From assembly GCA_036365145.1 (NCBI GenBank), contig JAEOAD010002182.1:1-64000 (forward strand): DNA of 64,000 nt. The letters run 5' to 3'. Origin of the DNA: Orientallactaga sibirica. Its lineage: Eukaryota; Chordata; Mammalia; Rodentia; Dipodidae. Shown here one piece after another: positions 23,246 to 34,470 of this stretch. The notes below the pieces were generated by a model. That model saw only the letters and a list, made by a program, of their open reading frames with translations, made no database searches and had not been told where the DNA came from. Each line of letters starts with the position of its first letter. Position 1 is the first letter of the stretch. Made by a program: the position numbers and the translations under genes.

Positions 23246-23842
23246 TTGAGTCTTCTATTAGAAGCTTGAAAGTAATGGCTACTTGTATCTATATAGATAT
23301 TCAGTAGAAATATCAGGCTTCTCAAGTTGTTTTACTACAACTTTGTTTCTTTCCATGTAATTCCTATCTTGGTTACTTCTAAGGCCAATTCTCACTATGC
23401 AAAGAAGACAGTTTGTAGAGACACACTGATCACTGAGTAGTACCAAAAAAAGAACAGTTGAGAATGACCTTACATTTCTGATTTCATTAATATTATAGTA
23501 GAAGTCTTTAAGATATCAGTAGATTTGGTGATTGAAGACTGCCCAATTACCATTCATAGGTAGTGTTCTTTATTACATCTTCACATGGCCCAGGGATGAG
23601 GAAACACTTGGTGGTCCCTTTCACAAGAGCACCAGTGTCTTCATGAGGGTTTCACTGTGTTCTCAGCATTCTAGATGTGGAAGGCAGAGGTTCATCCATT
23701 GCATATAAACTGATGGGTCAAAATCCCAGTGAGAAGAGAATCCCAAAGAGACTGAACTGATGACTGACAGCTTCCCCCTAAAGGTTTCCCAAAGCCATTC
23801 CAGAGCTAGAAGAGCAGAGGATGCCACAGAGAGGGTAGCTGG
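23246..23842. other. Gene-free stretch
   Basis: Unique-looking sequence without a recognisable exon. Confidence 0.5.
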
Positions 23843-24180
23843 TGAGATTGGTCAGTGGTAAGAGTATTTGAAGTATCAGCATGAGGGCCTGATTTGCCGA
23901 GTTTAATTCCCAGGCACCCATGTTACCCTGTAATATGCCTGTAACCCATGTAGGAGCAGAAATTAAAGAATTGCTGGGGCTCTTAGGTCAGTCTGACTGA
24001 AAATGGCAGCTCTGTTCAGTGAGAGACTTATTTCGAGAAAACATGTGGACAGAAGACACCACACCGGATGTTCTCTGACCTCCACCCTTATGCTCATGAG
24101 CCATGCACATACACCATACACATACCACACACAAGCTCAAGTGCAAAACATAAAAATAATGAACTAGGCAGAGATTTTAG
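23843..24180 (+). mobile_element. B3/B4-like SINE, old
   Basis: 'GAGATTGGTCAGTGGTAAGA', 'GTTTAATTCCCAGGCACCCA' and 'TCTGACCTCCACCCTTATGC', followed by an AC-rich end. Confidence 0.65.
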
Positions 24181-24239
24181 AAACACAAAACTTAAGAGTT
24201 AGAATCCTACCCAATGAGAAACTGTAGCACAAATTTTTA

Positions 24240-24365
24240 ACACGTCCACCATGAAGCCCAGCTTGATTCAGCACCATCAAGGGCCAAGCAAAAGTGTGTC
24301 TCCCTGCCTATTGCTGTATCTCTTTCTCTCAAATAAATAAATAAATAAATAATAAAATATTTTTT
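24240..24365 (+). mobile_element. SINE 3' fragment
   Basis: Short TC-rich part and a (AAATA)n tail of a B2-type element. The head is missing. Confidence 0.5.
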
Positions 24366-24469
24366 AATAAAAGAGGGTACCAACACATGATGTATCCATA
24401 TGAAATATGTTGTTGTTAATAATTATGATGATAATAATAATAAACATTTAAAAAGACAAAAAAATGTCT

Positions 24470-24745
24470 TAATCACTTGTCAGAAGCAGAAGTAAGTTAC
24501 TTCTAAAGGAAGACTCTGTCATCCAGAGTAGTGTCACCCAGTAGAAATTTAATGTGGACGATATACATATGGCATGAAGGAAGAAAGAGGGTCTGCTTGT
24601 GGGGTGGAGGAGAAATGTAAGAGAGGAAAAGCAGGGATGGACGAGCAGTGGGGGAAGAGGGGAAATAGAAACAAAGTATAATGATATATATGATGAAACC
24701 ATTTACTTTGTATGCTAACATGATTCAATAAAAAAATAATTTAGT
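24470..24745 (+). mobile_element. LINE-1 3'UTR end, old
   Basis: The G/A-rich region 24580-24670 is followed by 'TGAAACCATTTACTTTGTAT' and 'GATTCAATAAAAAAATAA', the typical end of a rodent LINE-1. Confidence 0.6.
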
Positions 24746-24850
24746 GGCTGGAGAGCTGGCCCAGCAGTTAAGGCACTTGCCTGCAAAGTCTAATGGCCTG
24801 GATTCAATTTTCCCATACCCACACAAACCCAGATGTACAAAGTGGCTGAT
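24746..24850 (+). mobile_element. B2-type SINE, 5' part only
   Basis: 'GGCTGGAGAGCTGGCCCAGC' to 'CCAGATGTACAAAGTGGC', then the match stops. Confidence 0.75.
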
Positions 24851-25232
24851 TCTGAAGCTGCCTACCTAGCAAACCAGGTGCCCATCATAGAAATTGATAG
24901 TCAGAAACAGAAAGAAACACATCAGTGACATCAAAAGAACATCAATACAATTAAAATGTAAGAATCAGACATAAATGATTCCATTTGTCTTGACTTCTTG
25001 GAAATGTTAACTAATCTATAGTGAAAGAAACACAGCAGCCTTGAATTTATGATGGAGGGAGAGATTGACCATAAACAAACTCCTGGAAGGAACAAAAATA
25101 TTCTACATTTGCTTATAGTGTAGGTTAAACTGATAAATGTATTTGCCAAAATTCATTAAATTATGTGCTTTGTTCTATACAAATTTATTATATGTAAATT
25201 ATCCTTCAATAAACCCATTTTAAAATGAACAT
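24851..25232. other. Gene-free stretch left of LINE-1 copy D
   Basis: AT-rich, no exon seen. Confidence 0.5.
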
Positions 25233-25246
25233 GTGGGACTTCCGAT

Positions 25247-25255
25247 CAAGATGGC
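25247..25255 (+). promoter_or_regulatory. YY1-type site at the LINE-1 5' end
   Basis: CAAGATGGC lies about 15 bases inside the presumed 5' end. In human LINE-1 the same motif at the same place positions transcription start through YY1. Its use here is inferred. Confidence 0.5.
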
Positions 25256-25499
25256 ATCCACCTAACCATGCCTCATCTTGTGGAGAAGGAAAGGTAAGAC
25301 ATTTAGGGTTAAGTTAAGTTAGGGTTAAGTTAATGGTCTGCAGATTCTAGTAGATTCAGACTGAAAAGTGGGAGAGCATGGAGGAGCAAAGTAGGGAATC
25401 CACTGATTCCCACGCTCTCGGGTAGCCCACCAGTCCCCCAGCCCCCTCAAGCAGCCATTGAAGCCACAGTCCCAGCAGCAGTTCTCCTGCACTAACCAC

Positions 25500-26010
25500 A
25501 GGCTTAGTGGACCCAGGCCAGCAGGCTAGCATTCACCCCTTGCCACCCTGACCTAGGCTTTCCTGCTCCTGTAGAGTTCCACATGTGAAAACCATCCCAC
25601 TTGCCACCACCACCACACCCACCCCACCCATTACCCCCTTCCCTTCCCATGCACTGAACAAGGACCGAGGCCAATAAGCTAACATTCACCATGCCCCAAC
25701 TTAGGCTTTCCCACCCTGGTGGAGCTCCACATATGAAAGCCATCCCACTCACCGCTGTCCCCCCACATTCATGGACCCAGACAAACTGGCTAGCATTTGC
25801 CTGCCTGCCCTGACCTAGGCTTTCCTGCCCCTGCAGAGCTCCACATGTGAAAGCCATCCCACTCACTGCTGCCTCCTACCCCATGTGCAGACCCAGGCCA
25901 ACAGGCTAGCATTTTCCCTGCCCCACCCCGACCTAGGCATTCCTGCCACAACGGAGCTCCACACATGAAATCCATCCCACTTGCCACCACACCCACACCT
26001 CCATGCATGG
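25500..26010 (+). repeat. Tandem monomers in the LINE-1 5'UTR (about four units)
   Basis: Units of about 105-150 bp start near 25508, 25663, 25773 and 25878. Each carries 'GACCYAGGCCARCAGGCTAG'-like, 'GACCTAGGCTTTCCTGC' and 'GAGCTCCACATGTGAAAGCC' segments. Length differences come from C/A-rich spacers. Such repeats act as promoters in mouse LINE-1 families. The long minus-strand open frames here come only from the repetition. Confidence 0.85.
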
Positions 26011-26068
26011 ACCCAGGTCAAGGATAAAATACAGCTTCTCCCTAAATTGATTACGATTCCTTACTGTA

Positions 26069-27238
26069 ATGGGTAAACCACAGTGCAAAAGGAATAACAT
26101 GAAAAATCAAATGCAAGTAAATCCAACAAGATTGCCCAGTCCCACAATGGATATCTCTAATCAAAACACAGAAGAGACAATAGGATCAGAACCCCAAAAT
26201 GGAGACACAAACAATGCAACCCTGGCCAAGAAAATAGCAGAATTTGCAAAAAATCAACAAAGAGCCAATAATTGTATGAATGCTGTTCTTGCTAGATTAA
26301 ACCTAATAGAAAAGAACAAGGAAGGGCTCCAAAGGAGATCAAAAAAAAGAGAGGACCTCAATAACCAGCTAGCTATGCTCAATGAAGACATAAATAAATG
26401 CATGGATGAATTCCAAGAAGCATTAAGAAAATCAGAAAATAATGTGAAAAGGGAACTTGACTGAGGGATGGAAACTATACATAAAAAAGCAGAAGAGAAT
26501 ACAAACCAAATTGAACAAACCCAAAACTCTATAGAAGCTCTCAAGAACAGAGTCAGCCATGTGGAGGATAGAAACTGAGAACTGGAAGACAAAGCAGAAG
26601 AAACAGTTTGTGAATCCAAAAGTTTCAATAAGTGCAAAAATTTTTGTGAACAGAACATGAGGAAAATGGGGGATACCCTTAAACATCCAAACATTTGGAT
26701 CATGGGGATAACAGAAGGGGAAGAAATTAATATCAAAGGCATGGAGAACTTATTCAACAAAATTATCAAAGAAAACTTTCCCACCCTCTCAAAAGAAAGT
26801 CCCATCAATCTACAAGAAGCTAACAGAACTCCAAACTGACTGGACCAAAGGAGAAATTCTCCAAGACATATTATCATTAAGACTCTAAACATCAATCACA
26901 AAAAGAAAGTCCTAAAAGACGCTAGGGAGAAACAACACATTACATATAAAGGTAACCCCATCAGAATTACTTCAGACTTCTTAATGGATACCCTGAATGC
27001 CAGAAGGGCCTTGAATGGAATGCTGCAAAGTCTAAGAACTTATGGCTTCCAACCCAAACTACTCTACCCAGCAAATGTATCCCTCATAATAGATGGTGAA
27101 AGAAAAACTTTCCATGACAAAACTCAGCTTTACAACTATATGAAAACAAAAACAAACCTACAGAGAGTACTTCAGGGAATTATCCACACAGAAAAATCAA
27201 ACAACCAACCTCAAGGGCCTACAAGAAGAAGATCATAA
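26069..27238 (+). pseudogene. LINE-1 ORF1 (copy D), broken
   Basis: ORF1p is the RNA-binding, trimeric chaperone of LINE-1. The frame opens at 26069 (MGKPQCKRNN) and reads 131 codons of a charged, glutamine/asparagine-rich, coiled-coil-like N-terminus to a TGA at 26462. Reading resumes through 26657-26839 ('GITEGEE', RRM start) and 26984-27238 ('ARRALNGML', 'FQPKLLYPA', 'NLQRVLQGIIHTEK', C-terminal domain). Total length of about 390 codons fits the family. At least two stops or frame breaks make it inactive. Confidence 0.88.
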
Positions 27239-27305
27239 TAACCAAACTCAGAGAAGGCAAAAAAAAAGAAAAACTACAAGTTTAAAAGAACAAAAATAAA
27301 AACCA

Positions 27306-27306
27306 C

Positions 27307-27338
<32 letters not shown>

Positions 27339-27381
27339 ACCACCACCACCACCACCACACTACAACAACAACAACAACAAC
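27306..27381 (+). repeat. Compound microsatellite (CA)n-(CAC)n-(CAA)n in the LINE-1 ORF spacer
   Basis: Three pure runs in series (CA, then CAC, then AAC/CAA) fill the gap between ORF1 stop and ORF2 start. Copy A has only an A-rich spacer here. Confidence 0.95.
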
Positions 27382-29628
27382 ATGCCAAGAATTAAGTCAA
27401 ACCTCACAGTTATTACCCTAAATGTTAATGGTCTTAATTCACTCATTAAGAGAGCTAACAGAGTGAATCAGAAAATTAGACCCCTCAATCTGCTGTCTTC
27501 AAGAAACCTGCATCACCACTAAAGACAGACACTTCCTCAGGGTGAACGGGTGGAAAATGATATTCCAAGAAAATGGCGATAAGAAACTAGCAAGCATTGC
27601 TACACTAATATTGGATAAAATAGACTTCAAACCAAAAGTAATAAAAAAAAAAGGCAAAGAAGGCCACTTCTTACTTATCAAGGGAATGATCCAACAAGAA
27701 AATATCACAATCATCAATCTTTATGTACCAAACATAGGTGCATCACAATTCATAAAACAAAACCTACTTGACAACAAAGCAGAAATAACCACTAATGCAA
27801 TTATAGTTCGGACTACAATACTCCACTATCAGCAATAGATAGAATCATCCAACCAGAAAATTAACAGGGAAGTAAGAGAGCTCAACAAAACCATAGGTCA
27901 ACTAGATCTAATGGACATCTACAGAACATTCTACCCAAAAACCACAGATTACACATTCTTCTCAGCATCCCATGGAACCTCCTCTAAAATAGATCATATA
28001 CTGGGCCATAAAGCCTGCCTCCATATAATTAGGAAGATCAACATAATCTCCTACATGATATCAGATCACAATGCTGTATTGCTAGAAATTAACAACAAAA
28101 GATACATCAGGAATCCCACCAGCTCCTGGAAACTGAACAACACACATTTAAACAATAAAGGGGTAGTGGATGAAATAAAAAATGAAATTGCAAAATTTCT
28201 AGAAATGAATGACAATGAGAATACATCCTACCAAAACTCATAGGACACAATGAAGGTGGTCCTCAGGGGAAAATTCATAGCACTAAATGCCTTCATTAAC
28301 AGAGAGTTACCAAATCAATAACCTAACCATCCACCTAAAGGTACTGGGAAAACAAGAAGAATTGAACCCAAAAAGCTCCAGATGGAAAGAAATAATCAAG
28401 ATCAGAGCAGAAGTTAATGAACTGGAAACTAAGTAAACAATTAAGAAAATTGATGAAACGAAGAGCTGGTTCTTTGAAAAAGCAAACAAGATTGATAAAT
28501 CCTTGGCCAATTTGATCAAATAAAGAAAAGAGATGCTTCAAATTAACAAAATTAGAAATGAAAAAGGAGAGGTCACAACAGATGTAAGTGAAATTGGGAG
28601 GATCATCAGGACTTACTTCAAAATCCTCTATTTCACAAAACTGGATAATATGGAGGAAATGGATGAATTCCTGGACACATACCACCTACTAAAGCTAAAC
28701 TCAGAGCAGATTAATCTCCTAAACAAACCTATCACAACCATCTAGATTGAAAGGGTAATCAAACACCTCTCTAAAAAGAAGAGTCCAGGACCAGATGGGT
28801 TCTCTGCTGAATTCTATCAAACCTTCATGGAAGAACTGAAACCAATTATTCTCAAATTGTGCCACACAATTGGAGAACAGGGAAAGCTCCCCAGCTCCTC
28901 CAATGAAGCTAGCATCACCCTAATACCAAAACCAGGCAGAGATGCCACAAAAAAAAAAAAAAAACTACAGGCCTATTTCCCTGATGAACTTAGATGTAAA
29001 GATAATGAACAAAATCTTTGCAAACCGAATTCAACAGCACATCAAAAGCATTATCCACCTGGATCAAGTAGGCTTCATCCCAGGAACACAGAGATAGTTC
29101 AACATATAGAAATCTGTCAATGTAATGCACCACACATAAATAAGCTTAAACACAAAAACCACATGATCATTTCCATAGATGCAGAAAAGGCCTTTGACAA
29201 AATACAACATCACTTCATGATTAAACATTGGTGAGTATATGCATGGTCGGTCTATATCTCAACATAATAAAGGCTATATATAAAGATCCTAAAGCCCAAA
29301 TAATACTTAATGGAGAGAAACTGAAGGAATTCTCATTGAGATCAGGAACAAGACAAGGGTGTCCACTCTCACCTCTGCTCTGCAACATAGTACTGGAAGT
29401 CCTAGCTCAAGCAATAAGACAGGAGAAAGAAATAAAAGGGATACAAACTGGAAAGGAAGAAGATAAGTTAGCCCTATTTGCAGACAACATGATTCTATAC
29501 ATAAGTGATTAATTCCTTCAGTAAAGTAGCAGGATACAAAATCAATGCACAAAAATCAGTTGCCTTTCTATATGCAAAAGACAAAGATACAGAGAAAGAA
29601 ATAAGTGACATTGTCCCATTTTCAATAG
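27382..29628 (+). pseudogene. LINE-1 ORF2 (copy D), broken and truncated
   Basis: The ATG at 27382 is followed by 'LTVITLNVNGLNSLIKR', the conserved start of the endonuclease domain. 'SDHN' is at 28061-28072. The reverse transcriptase box reads 'FADNM' (29477-29491) instead of FADDM, so the second catalytic aspartate is lost. About 37 bp are missing at 29511 relative to copy A, at a GTGA repeat. Several stops and frameshifts occur, and the protein would end in the palm/thumb region because the copy stops at 29628. Confidence 0.9.
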
Positions 29629-30470
29629 AATCCATGCAGCCCTGATAAGGATGTCACCATTTGTGTGATGGTTTTTCATATTCTTTATTTCAATCTCATT
29701 TTTCTGAAAGCATTACTGATCAGCCATCCTGTAACTAGATGTAGATTGTCCTTTGAGAGAATGTATCAACAGAGTTCCCTCTAAAGAAATAATAAGTGAA
29801 CAATGGTTTGACACAAAGACATTTACTGTCATGTTGTACACAATGAGAAAACTGAAAGCAATTCAATATTGAAGGATAGGGTATGTGTTAAATGAATTAC
29901 ATAGATACTTAAATACTGTGTAGGCATTAAGTTACAATGTAGCTAATTATTTACTGTGCTACAAAGGTGTAATTCTTGTTAAGTAAAAAGCAAGTTCTGA
30001 AACTATTTGAATTTATTCTGGGATAAAAAGATGTGTGTTTAACAGAAGACACAGACTAGAAGTTTCATCCAATGCAATTGAAAATCTTTGAATGGTTGAA
30101 GTACAAATAATTAGTGTATCTTGTAATTCTGAATGTTCTATAATAAATTCATACCCTGCTTAATAACAACAGTTTTACTGTGGGCTGTGATCCTGCTGGG
30201 GACTTCCACACATTCATCTCATTGAATCCTGACAGCTGCTTATTGACATACACAGTTCTGATTGACAGATGTCAATGTGACCTTACTTCTGAGGCTTACA
30301 AGTTAGGGACATTATGTTACACATTGCTTTGCTTTCTTCACTTTAAATCCAAATTGCTCATCTCATTCTCAGGTGAATCTGTGTTTTTATACTCGTGCAT
30401 CTGTCTCCTCACAGGTCTTAGATGTGGTGGAGGATGCTTACAGCCACTACTTTAATGCCTCACATGACCT
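29629..30470. other. Gene-free stretch downstream of the OR gene
   Basis: It lies 3' of the minus-strand receptor gene, so it likely includes its 3'UTR. AATAAA in minus sense (TTTATT) occurs at about 30013 and 29682. No other exon or repeat is recognisable. Confidence 0.5.
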
Positions 30471-31412
30471 TCACAACAACCTCCTAAAGGCCTTCCCTAG
30501 GAAGAGCCTTCCTAGAGCCGCATGCATATCCTTGTTCCTCAAGCTGTAGATGAAAGGGTTCATCATGGGGGTCACCACTGCATACATCACCGTGGCAACA
30601 GAGTCCTTCATGGAGTAGGTGTGCAGGGGCTGCAGATACACCATACCAAGTGTCCCATAGAAGAGGGAGACCACAGCCAAGTGAGAGGCACAGGTGGAGA
30701 AGGCTTTGAACTTCCCAGTGGCTGAGGGAATTCTGAGGATGGCTCTGACAATGTGGACATAGGACATGACCATGAGCCCTAGGGGGGTGAAGAAGATGAA
30801 GCAGCCTGTGGTGATCAGCACCATGTGATTTATGTGAATGTCAGAACACGCTAGCCTCAGTAGGACATACATTTCACAGAAGAGGTAATGGATCTTGCGG
30901 GACCCACAGAAAGCCACCTTGGTCATGAGGAGGGCATGGGTGATGCCATAAAGGGCAGATAGCACCCAGCACAAGATGAGGAGCAGGATACAGAGCTTAG
31001 GGCTCATGGCTGTGGTGTAGTGGAGGGGGCGGCAGATGGCCACATAGCGATCATATGCCATCACAGCCAGAAGGAGGTTGTCCAGGGCCACCAAGGAGAC
31101 CAGGAAGAAGAGCTGTGTCAGACACCCTGTGTAGGAGATGGCTTTGTTCTGGGACTGTAGGGTCACCAGCATCTTGGGGATCGTGTTGGTGACGAAGAAG
31201 AGGTCAGTGAAGGAGAGGTTGGCCAGGAAGAAGTACATGGGGGTGTGCAGGCGGGAGTCAGAGCCGATGGCCAGGATGATGAGCATGTTCCCCACCATGG
31301 TGACCAGGTACATGGACAGGAAGGTCCAATACAGGATCTGCTGTTGCTCAGGAACCTCTGAGAGTCCGACGAGTAGGAACTCAGAGTCCCCACTCTGGTT
31401 GCCTCCATCCAT
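30471..31412 (-). CDS. OR1D2: Olfactory receptor, OR1D2-like (intact)
   Basis: A seven-transmembrane odorant receptor, expected to signal through G-olf and cAMP at the cell surface. The frame is complete, 313 codons. Visible landmarks are N-glycosylation NQS at residues 5-7, GN in TM1 (41-42), LHTPMYFFL (55-63), the loop cysteine pair Cys97/Cys179 with Cys189, [10 protein letters not shown] (118-127), [10 protein letters not shown] (236-245) and [12 protein letters not shown] (282-293). The sequence is closest, from memory, to human OR1D2, which is 312 residues, responds to bourgeonal and is also found in sperm. I chose the ATG at 31412 rather than 31466 because the family starts MDGGNQS, and a splice acceptor (CTGTTGCAG) lies at 31424-31432, leaving only 11 bases before the ATG. 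The 18 extra upstream codons are therefore probably intron. The 5' exon was not found. OR1D5-like paralogues cannot be excluded. Confidence 0.95.
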   Translation of the reverse strand: MDGGNQSGDSEFLLVGLSEVPEQQQILYWTFLSMYLVTMVGNMLIILAIGSDSRLHTPMYFFLANLSFTDLFFVTNTIPKMLVTLQSQNKAISYTGCLTQLFFLVSLVALDNLLLAVMAYDRYVAICRPLHYTTAMSPKLCILLLILCWVLSALYGITHALLMTKVAFCGSRKIHYLFCEMYVLLRLACSDIHINHMVLITTGCFIFFTPLGLMVMSYVHIVRAILRIPSATGKFKAFSTCASHLAVVSLFYGTLGMVYLQPLHTYSMKDSVATVMYAVVTPMMNPFIYSLRNKDMHAALGRLFLGKAFRRLL

Positions 31413-31423
31413 TCCCCGATTTT

Positions 31424-31445
31424 CTGCAACAGGAGCATGAACAAA
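31424..31445 (-). promoter_or_regulatory. Splice acceptor just upstream of the OR start codon
   Basis: The minus strand reads TTTGTTCATGCTCCTGTTGCAG, a pyrimidine-rich tract with a terminal AG at 31425-31424. OR genes usually have an intron-free coding exon preceded by non-coding 5' exons, so this fits. Confidence 0.6.
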
Positions 31446-31807
31446 TTCTTTTGGAATGCTCTTCACTTAATAAGGACACAAGCATAAGCAATATCAACTT
31501 TTTTTTTTTTTTTTTTAGCACCAAAAGTACTTTGGTTGGGTATGGAGGCAACATGGACACCAACAAATGTTGAAAATACACAAAATCGATTTTAGATAGC
31601 ATTTACAACATGTTATACTAAATAGTGATATTCTTAGATCAGCATCAAAGTATAACAGATACAAAAATATAACATGAAAATCTTTATGCAACTTTATCCA
31701 GAAACTTCTAACCCACCACATTCAGTGTTCTAAGAATGTCTACATCTCATTTGAAATCATAGCATCTTACAATGCCCCTGAAATGTTTGAAGATTTATAT
31801 TTGTTGT

Positions 31808-32150
31808 AGTTACCTTCTCATTGCTAGGATAAAGCACCTGACCAGAAGCTGATGGGAGGAAAACTTTTTATTCTGGTTTATAGTCTCAGGGGAAGCTCCA
31901 TGATGGCAGGAGAAAGCATGGCATAAGCAGATGCTGAACATCATCTCCTTGCCAACATCAGGTGTATAACAGCAGCAGGAGAGCAAGCCAGATTCTAGCA
32001 AGGGGAAGCTGGCTATAATACCTATAAGCCCACCCCCAACAACTCATCTATTCCATCAAGACTCCACTACCCAAATTGCCATCAGCTAGGAATGAGGCAT
32101 TCAAACACATGAGTTTATGTGGGACACCTAATTCAAACTACCACCATATT
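31808..32150. repeat. Interspersed repeat of unassigned class
   Basis: It starts 'GTTACCTTCTCATTGCTAGG' and ends 'CCTAATTCAAACTACCACC'. The opening resembles 12707 and 45773. Probably a rodent retroelement-derived repeat; the family is not recognised. Confidence 0.55.
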
Positions 32151-33752
32151 TTATGTGATGATATACTATAGGTTTTAAAATAATATTTCAAACAAGTGTT
32201 TTAAAGAAATATAAAGATGAAATACTGCAAAGGTGTGTATTTGTTAGAATTAATCTAAACTTAACCTATTTGAAGTTGCATAACAGGCTTTTTGGAAAAC
32301 AAAACTATTGTAGATTTTATCTAAATAACACAAGAACAAACTCGGAAAATGTTGAAAAAGGAAGTAACCAGAGGACACTTGCTTGGCCCAATATCCAGGG
32401 CTGCATAACAGTGTGGTCCTGATTCTGACCTGAGCCATAGACCCGCTGGCTTCAGAAGCCGAGGTGAGGACATGGATTTCACAGTCTTTACCCACTGTAC
32501 TTTAATCAGCAGGTGTGGGTTGCATTGTTCAGGGAAAGACAGAGGTATGTGAATACTGATTTAGGACATTATTTCATACCATACCAAAATAGTTAAGATA
32601 TATTAAAGGTTAAAATATGTTATCAGGTTCACCTTGAGAGTAGCACTCTTGCTTAATTCTCCAATTCAATGGAATGAGGGCAGGGAGAAGGGGAGTGGTA
32701 TCAACACATGATTTGTCCATAAAGTTTCTACTTAATTAAGAAAAATATGTTATGAGGACTGTTTTCCTTTTGGATACTAACATAGGCAAAATGAAATTTT
32801 AAAAAAAAATCAGTAACACGTGCAGACGATTTAATTCCACATATAGCAATAGGTAAGAACATTTTACATTTTGATACCTTGTTGAGAGGAGAGAAGGATG
32901 AGGAGAGCCCCAGGAAGTCCTAAGTAAAGTGCCTTGCAGACAGAGAGCCATGCATGCAAAGGCTCTGAGGTAGGAAAGGGCCTGTTCTGCCAAGAAACTA
33001 AGCATTGGCCTACAAGACTAGAGTGACCAGAGAGGAGTGCTACAAGTGGGACCTAGGTCCTGAAGAGTACTGTCAAGCTTTTAAAATGTATTATAATTGC
33101 AATGTAGAGCTTAAAGGGATTTTAAGCAGAAGTGTGTGTATATACTTAGCAAATGTCCTTCTGTTTGTCCCTTACAATAGCATTTGCAAACACATATGGA
33201 AGTTGTCTTTTTAAACAGACACCTTTTAGTGTCTAGCACAGTTAGATTTCCTGATATTGAACTATACATGTCTTCCTGGCATGAGCTATTGCAATTGGAT
33301 GGATAATATTTTTGTGACCTCTAGCTATATGTGTAAACAGGTCCATACCTCTCAGTATGGGTGAGTCAACCTTACTTATTGATCATAATGATTGCTTTAG
33401 CTTCCTTAGTAAATGTGTAGCAGTTCTGTCAATTTCTACAACTTAAAATACATTAAGCTGTCTTCAATATCCTAATATATACACATTTCCACAGATGTTG
33501 CCAAATACAAATTTTTGCCATATTGTTATCTACTGATTATAATAAAAAGGTGTTTTCATTTTAGAAAATTCAAACAACAGGAAATGTAAAGAAAGTAACA
33601 TCACCCATATTCTGTCAAATTTTGGTGAATTTTTTCACTTTGTTTTTCAGTAAATCATTTTCATCTGCTTATCACATGCTGCAGCACATTTTGTCAGTTT
33701 TGTTCATCTTTATAGCTGCAGGATATTCCATGCTGTGATCTATAATACATAT
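32151..33752. other. Gene-free stretch
   Basis: Mostly unique. The part 32640-32760 ('GTATCAACACATGATTTGTC', 'AATTAAGAAAAATATG') resembles a LINE-1 3' end. No exon was recognised. Confidence 0.5.
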
Positions 33753-33902
33753 TTTTTTGGCTTTACAAGGTAGGGTCTTGCTGTAGGTCAGGCTGACCTA
33801 GAATTCACTAAGAAGTTTGAGGGTGTCCTCGAACTCACAGCAATCCTCTTACCTCTGCCTCCCAAGTGCTGGGACTAAATGCATGTGCCACCATGCCTAG
33901 AT
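33753..33902 (-). mobile_element. B1 SINE, minus strand
   Basis: 'GGTCAGGCTGACCTAGAATT', 'CCTCCCAAGTGCTGGGACTA' and 'GCCACCATGCCTAG'. Confidence 0.9.
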
Positions 33903-34281
33903 TATAATACACATTTTTATTAACATTCTAATACACAGTTAGTTTCCTATTCCCTGTTATGTACACTATCAATGAACATCTTTTTTATATATATCTAGAG
34001 ATAAAATAATCTACATATTTATTTCCATATATATTACTAGATTGCCTTCCAGGAAAAAGGGCTTTGACATGCACTCCTCATTTTACTGTGATAGAAAATG
34101 TCACACTCATCCTTGCCACTTTGACCTGTGAAACATGTCTTAATTGTCACAGCTTTTATTATTAGTGAATTTAAATTGAAATAATAATTTACTTCACCAA
34201 AAACAATATCATCTTACTATGTATATCCCATTGAATCATGCTGTAAACCAGACCCAAGAAAATTTATTTTAAAAATAAACA
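33903..34281. other. AT-rich gene-free stretch
   Basis: Nothing recognised. Confidence 0.5.
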
Positions 34282-34470
34282 GGGGCTGGAGAAATGCCTT
34301 AGCAGTTATGGAAACTGCCAGCAAAGCCAAAGGATGCAGATTCAATTCCCCAGTACATATATAAAGTCATATGCATAAGGTGGCCCTGCATCTGGAGTTC
34401 ATTTGTAGTGCCTAGAGGCCCTGGTGTGCCCATTCTCTATCTTCTGTTCTCTCTCTAATAAATAGATGGA
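34282..34470 (+). mobile_element. B2-type SINE
   Basis: Head 'GGGGCTGGAGAAATGCCTTA', 'TTCAATTCCCCAGTACAT' and a TC-rich end followed by TAATAAATAGATGG. Confidence 0.85.

Larger units (their letters stand above)
25233..29628 (+). mobile_element. LINE-1 retrotransposon (copy D): 5' end kept, 3' end missing
   Basis: The order is a 5'UTR with a YY1-type site (25247-25255), tandem monomers (about 25500-26010), ORF1 (26069-27238, broken), a microsatellite spacer and ORF2 (27382 onward, broken). The match to copy A stops at about 29628, just after 'CCATTTTCAATAGA', roughly 2 kb before the end of ORF2. There is no 3'UTR or poly(A). Inactive. Confidence 0.92.

Noticed and set aside
25301..25335. Telomere-like TTAGGG units ('TTTAGGGTTAAG', 'GTTAGGGTTAAG')
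   Set aside because: Only two imperfect units occur, separated by TTAAG repeats. They lie in the LINE-1 5'UTR, so this is not an interstitial telomere tract.
25500..26010. Regular repeats that could suggest a CRISPR array or a repeat protein (minus-strand frames of 120 and 72 codons)
   Set aside because: The units are 105-150 bp, diverged and placed in a LINE-1 5'UTR of a mammal. The frames are by-products.
26254..26895. 213-codon minus-strand frame
   Set aside because: It is the antisense of LINE-1 ORF1 copy D.
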